Numbered from the stretch's first letter, positions 12,058-24,344 are shown. The stretch is 64,000 bases of DNA from Bryum argenteum (GCA_037043015.1 CM073322.1:23712364-23776363); one strand, 5' to 3'. Made by a program: numbers and translations. Notes: generated from the letters alone by a model not told the origin.

Positions 12058-13115
12058 TTAACCTTATTAGAAGATGTCCATACTTGTGTTAGAATTATAT
12101 ATGAACTAAAAGTTGTTGTAAGGCAGATTGCCCTTAAACAATTCAATTAATACAACCTTGAACTTATGAAAGAATAACTTTCAATCAATGAAGAAATTTT
12201 CATATTTTTATTATTTTTATCAGTAGCTATAAAAATATATGAAAATATATGTGAGTACAGAGAGTTGACATGTACAACATGTAGAAGAATTCCATCTATA
12301 CACCACGTGCACATGAGGTACATTTATTTTCACGTAAAATATAGAGCGTGTTATTTGCAACTAGTATATGCACCACTTGTACCAATGGGTGGAAGTTTGA
12401 GTTGAAGTTGAGCGCTTTGATGTAAAAAATGTCCCCTTGTGTTCCCTCGTCCCCTTGTCTCCTCCTTGTTCCCTTGTCTCTCGTCTCCTCCCCCTAGCCC
12501 ATGTGAACAAAGGATTGTTCAAGCGCAACTTTGTAGGTTTCTAACCTACAAACGACATTGAAAGGACATGGATAAGAAATATAAGTTATTTATACGGAGC
12601 ACTACGTTAATGTTTGAAAAAGTGCCCAAAAGTGTCCACCTTTAGAGGAAAAAAAAAGACTTTTGGCAAATAAAAAATGTTCAAATAGACAAAGTTTAAG
12701 GTTGTGTTTTATGCATATGCATTGTGAAAGAAGATGCATAAGTGTTAATGGGAAAATCAATGAAACTTATTGTATATGATTAAGAACATAATCATATGGT
12801 AATTGCAAATATCCATAATAGTCTTATAATTAACTCTCGTTAAGGTTGTAGAATGAACTTGATAGGTTTTAGTGTAGCTCAAGGAAAAAGAAAAAATGAA
12901 TTTTGGAATTCTGCCAAGCTCAGGCTCATGTATGTGTTGCTCATGTATGTGTTGTCAATTGATTGATAAATTAATTGGTTCAAAAAAATAAATAAAATGA
13001 ACTTGAATTTTGTAAGGGTTGATATATCTCTTCCTCATACCTAATGAAATTTGTAAATTAAGATTTCAATAATATTGTCTTATGCATACTCTTGTCCTCA
13101 ATTCATAATAAGAAC
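12058..13115. other. AT-rich spacer with CT-rich tract
   Basis: No gene is seen. A pyrimidine-rich run built on CCTTGT/TCTCC words lies at about 12430-12496. Confidence 0.35.
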
Positions 13116-13553
13116 TAACCCCTATATGTCCTTGAGGTCATAAATTGGTCATTTGGATGAAGGGGTGAAACTTTGAAAAGTCATAACTTCATCCGAGATT
13201 TGCTTTTAAGGAAATCACTTCGGTTGGATTCTAAATCAAGTCTAGTTTATGTGATAAAAACTCGAAACCCACAAAATGAAATATGAATTAATGGCATGCA
13301 TTTTATTGAAGGCTGCTTTTGTTATTTATTTGGGGGTTTCAAACATTTTGCATGTTTTACTTTTACCATTGCAAGCCAAACATGTGAAATCAAAAATATT
13401 CTTTGGAGGATTTGTTTTACATATTCATGATTTAAGATAAATTCCAACAACTTTCTAGTTGGGAGAGTCTTTATCCAAGTACAGTTTTGGTATTGGATTT
13501 GCAATGATGTTTCTACGTAGAAAAAATTGATAAAAAACATGGTTCTTGAAGAG
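13116..13553 (+). mobile_element. 5' fragment of the 975-bp TTAA-flanked element family
   Basis: Starts CTAACCCCTATATGTCC, a degenerate form of the terminus at 24349, and stays recognisably similar to about 24349-24775. Shared phrases include GGATGAAGG...GAAACTTTGAA and GGATTTGCAATGATGTTTCTAC. It stops where the copia pseudogene begins, so the right part was lost or displaced by that insertion. Confidence 0.65.
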
Positions 13554-13559
13554 TTGTAT

Positions 13560-15040
13560 CAACTGGGCAAATAATGCCAGACCCGAATACTCACAGGGGC
13601 ATCTCAGCAGATCACAACCTTAACAAGTGCACGGACAAGCAAGGCCCCTCTGCCGTCACGGCCAACTCAAGTCACTGTAGCTGACAGCGATCGGCGTGCC
13701 ACCACTCCACATACGCTCCTCCATTCTGATCTTTGCAACCCACTTGTTGTTCCCTCATCGCCAGACTCTAGGTATATCCTTACAATTACCGATGACTTCG
13801 GCAGATATACATGGATCTACTTTCTCAAGAAGAAAAGCGACACCTTGTCTAGATTTATGTCTTTCAAAACCATGATAGAGTTGCAAGAAGGTTTCAAGAT
13901 CAAAGCCATACGCTCTGACGGGAGAGGTGAGTACATTGCCCAGAGCTTCGCAAAATTCTGTAAAGATTTCGGAGTTGTGAGGCAATTCACTCAGTCCTAT
14001 ACGCCACACTAAAACGAATTGGCTGAACGCAAGAACAGTAGCTTATTGGAAAAGGCCAGGAGCATGGCATTTGACAACGGTCTTCCAGTTTATTTTTGGA
14101 CCGAGGTTGTCTCAACTGCAAACTACTTGATCAATCGAATGACAACAAGGGCAAATGGAGGTGCTTCACCATATAAGCAGTTGATTGGCTCCAAGCCTTC
14201 ACAATCTCATCTCAAGGTATCTGGGTGCCGCATGTTTGTCCTAGATACATCACCGTCCAGCAAGAAATGGTGCCCATTTCTTTCGACTGGTCAGATTCCT
14301 CAATGTCCACTCCACAAGTTGTCTCTACCCAGCTCAAACTCACACGTCAGATCGCAACTCCTGCACTAGTTTCTGCTCCAGAACATGCCGAATCATCTTC
14401 AAGCTACACCAACGAGTCTTCATCACCATCACGAAGTTCCAGGTTCACCACTCACGTTCCTATCCAAAAAGACAATTTTTCAATTCACCTCCCGTTGCTC
14501 CCGGATTTTTCCTCTCATGCCCAGTTCCCCTCATGCCCAATTTCTTTAGCATATGTATCACTGGCACCCAAGGCCTACCGTACGTGCATAAGAAGCTCCA
14601 ACACGTAGCGGCCGCGTCAGTCGAGTTCCATCTTGATTCCACGATTTCCAAGTCAACGGAGCTAAAGTCATTCCAACTGTCAACCTGCCAACTACGGTCC
14701 ATGAAGCACTTGATCATCCAGGCTGGAGAACCGCAATGGAGAAAGAGTTGGCCTCCATTCACAGGAATGGCACATGGAATCTTGTACCCCTGCCACCTCA
14801 CTGCAAGGTCATATCTACAAAATGGGTTTACCGCATCAAACAAATGCGGATGGCTCCAATGACAAGTTTAAGACACGCCTACTAGCCAAGGGCTTTCAGC
14901 AAAAGAAGGGACAAGATTACTCAGGAACATGTGCTCATGTTGTCAAATGGAATACACTACGCAGCCTTGTTGCCCTTGCCGGTCATCAAGGTTGGCAAAT
15001 CTTTCATCTTGATGTCAAGACTGGAAGGCAAAACAAAGCC
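13560..15040 (+). pseudogene. Ty1/copia retrotransposon pol fragment, decayed
   Basis: Translations in shifting frames give an integrase core with TDDFGRYTW, IRSDGRGEYI and an NELAERKN-like Glu block, then a Ser-rich linker. A reverse-transcriptase start follows (KWVYRIKQ, LLAKGFQQKKGQDY, FHLDVKTG). An in-frame TAA at 14010-14012 falls just before the ELAERK block, where copia elements usually carry CAA (Gln), suggesting one C-to-T change. Further frameshifts lie between integrase and RT. No RNase H, gag or LTRs are visible. It is defective and not mobile by itself. Confidence 0.8.
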
Positions 15041-15725
15041 ACACCCTTCCGAAACAAATGCAAGACGAAAAACAATGCAATGAAAACGTACCAATCTCTG
15101 ATGCGCACATTCTTCAAGTGATCATGGCCATAGATCATAGAAGCCATGGCTGGCGATGCACAACTGAAGGCATCAAAGATAATCTGAACCTCACAAGCAG
15201 GAAAAAGCAGGGACGGCTGAGAAGCAGGGCGAGAAATACACAGGAGAAATAGTTAACTGAAATTTGTCTTCAAACTGATACAAGTCTGTACATATTTGCT
15301 CAACAGCTTCCAATAGCCTGTTAGGACAAAAGTAAGAGCAATGTATTCCGTAGTGCACGAATTTGCAATCCAGTTCAACCAGTTGGAAGTTCTTGAGCTA
15401 AACGCAAAAGGACAAACAGAAATTGCAAAGAAAGCCTTCGACGGAGCACACAACCTTCAAAAACCGAGATCATGCATCGGAGCAGCTATGCACGAGTGCA
15501 GCCCTTGAAGCACATTAACAAGAAGAACTGGTCACAGCAGAGAACGAGATATTCACAGGAAGAAACCTTCATTCAGATTGATACAAGTATGTACATTTGT
15601 GCTCAACAAAGAAAATTGCACTCCGAGGGCGTAGCAAAACAAAGCCACACCCTTCACTGAGCTTGATCCGCATTCCGAAGGAGTACTCGAACAGAGCTCG
15701 ATCCGCATCAAAACCGGCGATCACT
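15041..15725. repeat. Downstream flank of array gene A with internal duplication
   Basis: Repeats the 3' flanks of the other array genes (CATGGCTGGCGATGC near 15146; TGATACAAGTNTGTACAT near 15276 and 15576). The 3'-UTR-like segment is present twice here. A 22-bp phrase GCAAAACAAAGCCACACCCTTC occurs at about 15029 and 15630, at the junction with the copia fragment. Confidence 0.5.
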
Positions 15726-15947
15726 CTAGAAGGGGATGGCGCTGGCGACGCGAGGGTACACAACGCGGTTAGGGTGGTGAAGCAGCCTGCGCGCCTTCTG
15801 CCTCCGGAAACAGTAGAGCGCGGCACCCAATGGCCACTCCACCACGGCGGTGATGACGAACGCCACTACGCCCAGCGTGGGACCGACGATCTTGCAGTGG
15901 CACGGGTTCTGCCACGTATGGCACTGAATGCACAATGGAATCGCCAT
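15726..15947 (-). CDS. Small Cys-rich single-helix protein, copy A
   Basis: 73 residues from the ATG at 15945-15947, with the in-frame upstream ATG at 16005-16007 as a less likely start. Visible features are an N-terminal CxxC-x6-CxC cluster (C6, C9, C16, C18), a hydrophobic segment at about 24-47 containing EWPLGAALYCF, a basic RRQKARR patch and a C-terminal VVYPRVASAIPF. The pattern resembles, from memory, a conserved uncharacterised family of short plant membrane proteins; no function is known to me. Unlike the other copies, residue 12 is Trp instead of Arg. Transcription runs towards lower coordinates, with an upstream region of the A/B type. The copia fragment lies just beyond its 3' flank. 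Confidence 0.75.
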   Translation of the reverse strand: MAIPLCIQCHTWQNPCHCKIVGPTLGVVAFVITAVVEWPLGAALYCFRRQKARRLLHHPNRVVYPRVASAIPF

Positions 15948-17921
15948 TACGAATCGATCTCCACAAGCAAGACTGGAATGGGTCCCTGCAAGAGATAGAA
16001 GCTTCAAAATCCCAGTGCGAAATGTGTGCCTGTACAGAAGTATGGAAGATTGAGTACGAGGTTCTGAGAGTGTACAAATCAGACTGGTGTATTCCCGATT
16101 GTGTTGGAGAAGATTTTATTTTCTCCCGAGAAATGATCGTTAATACCCGTCAGTACATGCGTCGTGTGCAGTTTCTTGTGGTGGGAGGCGCCAGAAGGCG
16201 GGCACAGAAGCGAAAGCAGGAAAATTCTACGGTAATTCGATCGGAATCGAAGTTGCATCGATCGAAGTTTTGGCGGCCTTCACTAATCTAGAATGCCACA
16301 TGGCATGCTTTCGACTTCAGTTTGCTCCTGTAACGTTCATGCTAAAGATTTGAACATACGCACGCTGGGTCAGTCTTGTCGTCACATGCCTCTTTCATTA
16401 CTAAATATTGTCATATCATGCCACGTATACATATTCCAGTCACGGTTTCCCAACGATGACTTGGAATTTTGAAGTATCTGTAGAATAATGTGCTTCGTAA
16501 GTTGGTTCTTACACTCCAATTTTTTTAAGGTTCATAGATTTTTTCGGGATATGCAACTCTTTGATGTAGAAATGCTATCAAACTTTCATGAACGAGAAGG
16601 ATGTGAGATGCTCACCATAGAACTTCGAGCACCGTCAGCCCGTTTAAGGGAATGTTGCTCGGGAGTTGAGTTTTCGTGACTGTGCACTTTCTGAGATTGT
16701 ACTTCCTGTAAATTTTCTAAGGCTGCACATGCCAATAATAAGCATAGATTCAATGTAAATAGCACGAAAATAACTAATGAAATGCACAGAGGAGACTTGT
16801 TTGCAAGCACGACGGGATAGCAAGAAAGAGCAAATTTTGATTAGGGCGCCGAGGGTGAACTATATACCAGGGCCCTGCGGTGGCTTTGCTTTCGAAGGCA
16901 ACACACGTAAAAACTTGCTTTGCGTCGGAGATTGAGTTAACTTGTGTAGGTGCATTTAACCACTAGAGTACTGTTTTATCCTTTTTATAATAAGATCCAC
17001 AGACCATTCTATCTGGGATGACAGCAACCATTACAATCAGGGTAACACTTGATGTGGGTCACCAAATTCTCCGATCAGGAGCAGTAACTTGGTCGGGAGA
17101 GATTGTAGTAGTGCAATGCGTAGTGCCGTGATGCCAGACATTGTAGTGCATGACCCCGCAACGAATTCGTCCGTGTAGTACAAATAAAAGCCGGATATTG
17201 AGAGTATCTACGTCGTATCAAGTAGTACTTCTTGCAGGAGTCTGATGCTAACCATAATAGAGTAAGACTGCATTTCGTTACTATGCTCATCTGTTACGTC
17301 AAAGGATTTAGAGTAATATTCTCCGCAATGCACAATTGCAAGCCCCTCGGGTAAGCAGTGCAGTCTCTCTCGAGCTTAAATAAATCAGGAGCAGCTCTGA
17401 ATTCTTCCGAATCTCCTGCCAGACTCTTCAGAGTAGATTCTGTATTCTCCAATCGCTACAGTGAAGTAAATGTTCAATAGCGTTGAGAAATAAACAGAAA
17501 TATAGGTTCTGTGTGGACGTAAACTTCACAACGGGGGTTGTAAGTAGCTCCTCTTCTGATACCAACACAATCCGGTTACGTAATTTTGCGAAACTCTCTG
17601 CTAAATGCAAGCGGACACAAAATGCAATACAAAACGCAACGAGCAGTGAAACGCACACCCTTCAAGTAACCATGGTAATATACATCGTAGAAACCATGGC
17701 TGGCGATGCGCAAGTCCAGCCATCATGAACCTCACAAACAGAAATAAGCGAGAAGCAGGACGAGAGGTTCACAGCGGAAGTAACCAAATGAAAGTTTTAT
17801 TCAGAATGATACAAGTATGTACATTTGTTCTCAACAAAGAAATAATTGCCCTCAGAAGGAGTACTCGAACAGAGCAAACAACCTTCACTGAGCTTGATCC
17901 GCATCAAAATCAGCAATCACT

Positions 17922-18143
17922 CTAGAAGGGGATGGCGCTGGCGACGCGAGGGTACACGACGCGGTTGGGGTGGTGAAGCAGCCTGCGCGCCTTCTGCCTC
18001 CGGAAACAGTAGAGCGCGGCGCCCAATGGCCACTCCACCACGGCGGTGATGACGAACGCCACTACGCCCAGCGTGGGACCGACGATCTTGCAGTGGCACG
18101 GGTTCTGCCTCGTATGGCACTGAATGCACAGCGGAATCGCCAT
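17922..18143 (-). CDS. Small Cys-rich single-helix protein, copy B
   Basis: 73 residues, identical in protein sequence to copies C, D and E as read here: four N-terminal cysteines (C6, C9, C16, C18), one hydrophobic helix and a basic patch followed by a VVYPRV tail. A longer in-frame start exists at 18203, but only the 73-residue form is shared by all copies. A TATAAAA-like sequence on the minus strand lies at about 18311-18317, roughly 170 bp upstream of the ATG. An AATAAA signal on the minus strand (17796-17801) lies about 120 bp past the stop. Probably a small membrane-anchored metal-binding or redox-sensitive protein, but this is speculation. Confidence 0.8.
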   Translation of the reverse strand: MAIPLCIQCHTRQNPCHCKIVGPTLGVVAFVITAVVEWPLGAALYCFRRQKARRLLHHPNRVVYPRVASAIPF

Positions 18144-19844
18144 CACGAATCGATCTCCACAAGCAAGACTGGAATGGGTCCTTGCAAGAGATAGATGCTT
18201 CAAAATCCCAGTGCGAGATGTGTGCCTGTACAGAAGTATGAAGGATTGAGTACGAGGTTCTGAAAGTGTGCAGATCAGACTGGTGGATTCCTGATGGTGT
18301 TGGAGATGGTTTTATATTCTCCCGAGAATTGATCAACTGGTAATACCCGCCAATACACGCGTCCTGTGAAGATTTTTATGGGTGGAGGCGCCAGATGGCG
18401 GGCAGAGAAGCGCAGGCTTGAATCATTCCATGGTTATTCGGATGGGATCGATGTTGCATCGATAGAAGTTATGGCGGGCTGCACGAGACTGCCACATGGC
18501 ATGCTTTCGACTGAAGTTTGCTCCTATCACGTTTATGCTAAAGATTTCGATATACGTAACGTTGGATCAGCGTTGTCGTCACATGCCTCTTTTATTATTA
18601 TTATTGTCATATCATACCACGTATACATTCTCCAGCCAAGGTTTCCCGATGATGACTTGGAATTTTGAAGTATCTGTAGAATAATGTGCTTCGGGAGTCG
18701 ATTCTTATACTCCAATTTTTTTAAGATACTTTGTTGTTTTTTTCAAGGTTATGCATCTCTATGATGTAGAAATTATGTCAAACTCATGAACGAGAAGGAT
18801 GTGTTAGAGCACCGTCACCCCGTTTAATGGAAATTTAGCTCGGGAGTTGAGTTATCCTGTGCACTTTCTGAAATTGCACTTCCTGTCAAATTTCTAGGGC
18901 TGCACATGCCCATAATAAGCATAGGTATAATGTAAATAGCACGAAAATAACAAATGAAGCAGAGAGGGCCGTACAGAGGAGACTTGTTTGCAAGCACGAC
19001 AGGATAGCAAGAAAGAGCAAACTTTGATTAGGGCGCCGAGGGAGCTTTGGTTTCGAAGGCAACACACACAAAAGTTGCTTTGCGTCAGCGATTGAGTTAA
19101 CTTGTATAGGTGCATTTAACCACTAGAATTATGTTTTATCCTCTTTACGATAAGAGCCATTGACCAATCTACTCTGGGATGACAGCATCCATTACAAACA
19201 GGGTAACACTTGATGTGGGTCTCCCAATTCTCCAATAGAGTAATACTCTCCGCAATGCACAATTTCAAGCCCCTCGGCGAAGCAGTGTAGGCTTCTTCAA
19301 GCTTATATAAATCAGCAGCTGCAGCTCTGAATGCTTCCAAATCTCTTACGGACTTTCAAAATAGATCCTGTATTCTTCAATCATTGCAATGAAGTAAAGT
19401 TTGAATAGCGTTGAGAAAATAACATAAATATAGATTCTGTATGGGCGTAAACTTCACAACGGAGGTTGTATGTTGCTCCTCTTCTGATATCAACACAATC
19501 CGGTTACGTGATTTCGCGAAACCCTCAACTAAATGCAAGCGGACACAAAGTGCAATGAAAACGTAACAATCGATGAAACGCACACCCTTCAAGTACTCGT
19601 GGTCAAAGATCTCAGAATCCATGGCTGGCGATGCGCAAGTACAGCCGTCACGAACCTCATAAACAGGAAGCAGGACGAAAATTTCACAGCGAAAGTAACC
19701 GAATGAAAAATTTATTCAAATTGATACAAGTATGTACATTTGTGCTTAACACAGGAAAATTGCACTCAGCAGGAGTACTCGAACAGAGCAATCAACCTCC
19801 ACTGAGCTCGATCCGCATCAAAAACTGGCAGTGCAGCGATCATC

Positions 19845-20066
19845 CTAGAAGGGGATGGCGCTGGCGACACGAGGGTACACGACGCGGTTGGGGTGGTGAA
19901 GCAACCTGCGCGCCTTCTGCCTCCGGAAACAGTAGAGCGCAGCGCCCAATGGCCACTCCACCACGGCGGTGATGACGAAAGCCACTACGCCCAGCGTGGG
20001 ACCGACGATCTTGCAGTGGCATGGGTTCTGGCGCGTATGGCACTGAATGCACAATGGAATCGCCAT
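19845..20066 (-). CDS. Small Cys-rich single-helix protein, copy C
   Basis: 73 residues, same protein as copy B with a few silent base differences. The upstream region (20067-20390) is of the C/D/E type, with CCCAACGAGCAATGGCAAGA and a TTATATGTCGTCG motif near 20228, different from A/B. It is followed upstream by the nested MITE pair at 20392-21185. An AATAAA-like signal lies beyond the stop near 19708. A six-codon longer in-frame start (20084) is not shared with E. Confidence 0.8.
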   Translation of the reverse strand: MAIPLCIQCHTRQNPCHCKIVGPTLGVVAFVITAVVEWPLGAALYCFRRQKARRLLHHPNRVVYPRVASAIPF

Positions 20067-20391
20067 CTCTGATCGATTTCCCAACGAGCAATGGCAAGAA
20101 TGATAGATCTGGAAGAAGTGCGCAACTCTGATCGCTTGATAAGCTCCGAAAAATGCTCCAACGGAATCAACTATCGAGTTCTGATAAGAGTGTCGGGGAC
20201 TGATGAATAGGAGAGTGTCTGAACGATGTTATATGTCGTCGCGAAATGGAAGATATCGGCAACAGCTGTCGAGGACGCGTGTCGAGGGGGATCCGACACA
20301 TGTCAAGTACGGAGGATTTGCGGGCAGGCGAGTTGAATGTTTCAGACGCCTCGTTTATCTGCCCGTGAAATCCTTCTGAAGAACCAGTTTA

Positions 20392-21185
20392 GAGCATGCC
20401 CAGCCCGTACTGTGGGCCGGAGAGTGGAGCCTTGCACACACATACCAGCTCGTGAACACACTATCCTCGTAAGAGCATCTCCACCCCTGCACAGGGTGCG
20501 AGACTCCAGCTACAGGGTTTCCAGGGCTCAATCACGATCTTGCGACGGGGTTAAAAACCTGTGCCCCACCCCACGTGACTTGTGGTCTGACAAAATAGAA
20601 AGGCGTTCCTAGAGTTTTGGAAGACAACCCATTGCCATCCGAATTCACCCCACCGACACACCGCGGCTACAACCAGCCATATCCGTCTGATCCCTAAATC
20701 GTCAAAAATAACATAAAATGAGCCAAATCGTCTCTGAAAATGGGGCTCACAATACTCTCAACGAGTACAACAAACTAGCGAGTGCAGCAGCTGTTTTGAA
20801 GAGCCCGCAACGAATAGAGCCATTACGCGAGTCCCGATAGGGGCGTGCAAGTTGTCCGGGCCCGCAAGAGTGCTCCGCGGCCCCTCGGTTGGAGCAGGGG
20901 TGGAGATGCTCTAACCTGGTCAAGAGGGTTGAGGTCTCCTAAATTCTAGGAACCCATAACTCCAAATTATCTTGTTTTATTCATATTTTAGAGTCTGCAT
21001 TAAGCAATGGAAGAGTGCCATGTGGCAAAGATTTTATTGGCAATATTAATTTCTATTATAAGAAGTTTGTCACCAAATGTGATAGGTGAGTTGTCTTCTT
21101 GCCTAGGATGGGGTTGCCCACCCCAGCCAAGCGGCGCCTCATGCAGCCGAGTGGCCCGGCTTGAAGCTCAAGGCTGGGCATGCTC
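20392..21185. mobile_element. Harbinger-like MITE 1 (host of a nested MITE)
   Basis: Ends GAGCATGCCCAGCC and GGCTGGGCATGCTC are exact inverted repeats, flanked by TTA target duplications (20389-20391 and 21186-21188). The paralogous spacer of unit D has the empty site at 23498-23500 (CACTTTAGCTAATGAGAC). Removing the nested element leaves about 350 bp similar to MITE 3 at 27568. The GAGCATGCNNAGCC termini and TWA target fit non-autonomous PIF/Harbinger elements. No transposase is seen. Confidence 0.85.
20473..20911. mobile_element. Second MITE nested in MITE 1
   Basis: Ends GAGCATCTCCACCCCTGC and its exact inverse, flanked by TAA (20470-20472 and 20912-20914). The related MITE 3 carries the uninterrupted site (CACTGTAACCTGGTCAA near 27647-27663), proving a later insertion. 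It is again Harbinger-like by target and terminus, and its interior is richer in GC than the surroundings. Confidence 0.85.
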
Positions 21186-21188
21186 TTA

Positions 21189-22340
21189 GCTAATGAGACG
21201 TACTTTGATACTCTCCATCCCTCTCAGGATAAGTTCACATATTTTCGGACACTTAAGACACTTAAACCATTTACTATACTTGGAGTGATGACACGTGTGA
21301 TTTAGTACTTTTCAGTGATTGGCCCCTAGAAAAGACAAGATTATACTATTTTATGGTATTTTCTTAAGTACTTACATAACTACAAAGATTAATGAAGAGC
21401 TTGCAACCTAAGTTTTTCTCTTGACCCCTCGGGCCATTAGGGGTGAAGGGTTAAGACGAATCCTGACATTGTAATACATAATCATAAACCGCTCCTTGAT
21501 AGAACAATACTGTCATCTTTGATTATGTCTATTTTTCACAATTATTGAAATAGAATTTCTGCTGCATGAACCAAACGCCAGTACCACCAAACAAAAGTTT
21601 CGGTTCACACAGTCTCAGCATCAATGAATTATTCGGCATGAAAATTGAAGAGCAAAAACATGAGCAAGAGCTGGAGCAAAAGGGATTGCCGCAACAGCAT
21701 TTGGGATACGCAATGCAAGTCAGCGACCATAAATTCTCTACTTTTGTATACTACTTTTAGGTAGTATATTATATGTATTACTCACTCAAGGTGTATAGTA
21801 ACATAAGCCACATAATCCATTAATTATGTGAACAATATTGATGTTTGCACGGACAAAGTAAAAGTCTGTATGGGCAAAGTAAGTAGAAGATTGCATGGGC
21901 ACAGTAAGTAGAAGCTTGATCATTATTGAATCATCATTATTGGACTCTTTTAACATTTCTTATGCAGTTTTTGAAGTTCTACTTGTAGGTGTTCTTAAAA
22001 TGGCACAATCTTGAAATGGACATGAATACAACATGATTGTGCAAAAATACATCAATTAACTAAATTACATTAAAAACAATGATTACCATAAAACGTGTTA
22101 TGATTAATTCACACATATATATAGACATTGATTTTAGTTTCAAATTTGATCTAAATTTGTTTCACTGCATTTCTCATTGTTGGGTTACGCTTCATCTCTC
22201 TTCTCACATTCAAAACTTTCCGTTTGATCCGTATAACTTCAGGACAATTTCATACACGTTCAAGTTTACCGATGCATCAAACGGTTAACCACTAGATTCA
22301 TGAACCAAATTGTACTCGTGGATGAAACAATTACATACAG
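21189..22340. other. Array spacer, no gene seen
   Basis: AT-rich, partly duplicated at 23510-23790 (shared CTCTCTTCTCACATTCAAA...TTTGATCC and TACAC(G/A)TTCAAGTT(T/C)ACCGATGCAT). The short ORF at 21566-21760 shows no recognisable domain and lies in this spacer, so I do not call it a gene. Confidence 0.4.
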
Positions 22341-22932
22341 GAGCAACTTTTGATCAATGGAGGGTCCCCAGAATTACAGATCAGGGGCAGTAACTTGATC
22401 CGACGGAAGAGATTCCAACCTGAAGTTGTAGTACGTAATGCCGTGATGCCAGACATTCCAGTGCATCATGCTTCCTAAAGGAGTCTCATGCTAACAGAGA
22501 CAATGATAGATTGCTAGTTAGGTTGTTAGGAAGAGTTGTGAGTAGCACCTCTACCGTCAGCAAAATAATCCGGTCTCATAACTTGCGAAACCTTCACCTT
22601 GCATCTGTTACAAATGCAAGCAGACAAAAGAATGCAATACAAAACGCAACGAACAGTAAAACGCAGACCCTTAATTCAAGTGATCATGGTCACAGATCAT
22701 AGATGCCATGATGAGCGACCCAAAAGTGTAGCCATCAAGAACCTCGGGAACAGCAATAAGCGGGAAGCAAGAGGAGACGTTTACAGGGGAAGTTATTGAA
22801 TGAAACATTTATTTATATCGATACAAGTATGTACATGGGTGCTCATCAGAGGAAAATTGCACTCAGCAGGAGTACTCGAACAGAGTAAACAACCTCCACT
22901 GAGCTCGATCCGCATCAAAACCGGCCACCACT

Positions 22933-23154
22933 CTAGAAGGGGATGGCGCTGGCGACACGAGGATACACGACGCGGTTGGGGTGGTGGAGCAACCTGCGCG
23001 CCTTCTGCCTCCGGAAACAGTAGAGCGCGGCGCCCAATGGCCACTCCACCACGGCGGTGATGACGAACGCCACTACCCCCAATGTGGGACCGACGATCTT
23101 GCAGTGGCACGGGTTCTGGCGCGTATGGCACTGAATGCACAATGGAATCGCCAT
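22933..23154 (-). CDS. Small Cys-rich single-helix protein, copy D
   Basis: 73 residues, same protein as copy B. It carries several silent differences (for example around 22960 and 23080), consistent with selection on the protein. The open frame extends far upstream of the ATG (to 23400), but that part is leader sequence shared with C and E, where it is interrupted, so I keep the 73-residue start. The C/D/E-type leader lies at 23155-23500. This unit keeps the empty insertion sites used by MITEs in neighbouring units. Confidence 0.8.
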   Translation of the reverse strand: MAIPLCIQCHTRQNPCHCKIVGPTLGVVAFVITAVVEWPLGAALYCFRRQKARRLLHHPNRVVYPRVASAIPF

Positions 23155-23499
23155 CTCTGATCGATCTCCCAACGAGCAATGGCAAGAATGATAGATCTGG
23201 AAGAAGTGTGCAACTGTGATCGCTTGATAAGCTTCGAAAAGTGCTCCAACAGGATTGACTATCAAGTTCTGTGAAGAGTGTCGGGACTGATTGAGAGGAG
23301 AATGTCCGCACTGTGCTTTATGTCGTCGCAAGATGGAGGATGTTGGTAACAGCTGTCGAGGACGCGTGTCGAGGTGGGTGCTTCTGAAGCCATTTGCCAC
23401 ATGTCAAGTGGGAGGACTTTACGGGCAGGCGAGTTGAATGTTTCAGAATCCTTGTTCATCTGCCCTCGGAATCCTTCTGACCTTCTGAAGGACCACTTT

Positions 23500-24344
23500 A
23501 GCTAATGAGACATACTTTGTTACACTTTAATCCCCTTTAAGTATCACATTTTATTATGTCACAATTCTTTTATTTTTATGAAATTCTAGAGGACAAACCA
23601 TATTTCAGATATCACCTCTAATATCAATATCACACTCTCTAATTTTGTTTTACTACATTCTTTATTGTTTGGTGACCCTTGATCTCTCTTCTCACATTCA
23701 AACTTCTCGTTTGATCCATATAAGTGTAGAACATTTTCATACACATTCAAGTTCACCGATGCATAATAGTCATCATTGATTGTGTATAAAAGCTTCTTCT
23801 CACATGTGTGATGGTCTGGTTGGGGTACCCAAAAAGGTTGTCCCATGAACAATTGCACTCTATGCTGGTGTGACAAACATATCCATTTTTAAACTGTAAT
23901 ACAATAAGACTACATTAGATGTGGTTTTAGTTGTCTATACTTATAATGTATCAAGAAAAAAAATTAAAAATTAAAAAAAATATTTTGAAGTAATTTTATT
24001 TGATTTTTTAGTTGAAAAAGTAAGTCATGTCCCAATAACCTAAAATCCATAGAATCAAGCAAATGGAATATCAACCATTTTTATTTAAATATAATTTTTG
24101 AATATGACCTACATCTTCTTGTATAGAATACAAAATAATTTATTTAATTTTAAAAAAATTAATTCATTGTGCACTATAATGCCTGCAAATCCCCAAATTC
24201 AACACTTTTTCCCTCATCTATGAATGGATCCAAAAAAAATAAAAAATCTAAAAGAAAATCTATAGGCAATAAGAAGCTCTTGAACTAGTGCACTTAAAAA
24301 CCATTTTCATTTGATTTAAATTAATTATTGCACATGTGAACCTA
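23500..24344. other. Array spacer, AT-rich
   Basis: Contains the empty target sites of MITE 1 (23498-23500) and of MITEs 2/3 (near 23535), followed by a duplicate of the 22150-22285 spacer and then a strongly AT-rich stretch with A and T runs. No gene is seen. Confidence 0.4.

Noticed and set aside
22793-23311. 172-codon minus-strand ORF in array unit D
   Set aside because: A different frame over the conserved small gene and its leader; the corresponding frame is shorter in other copies and only the 73-residue frame is preserved.
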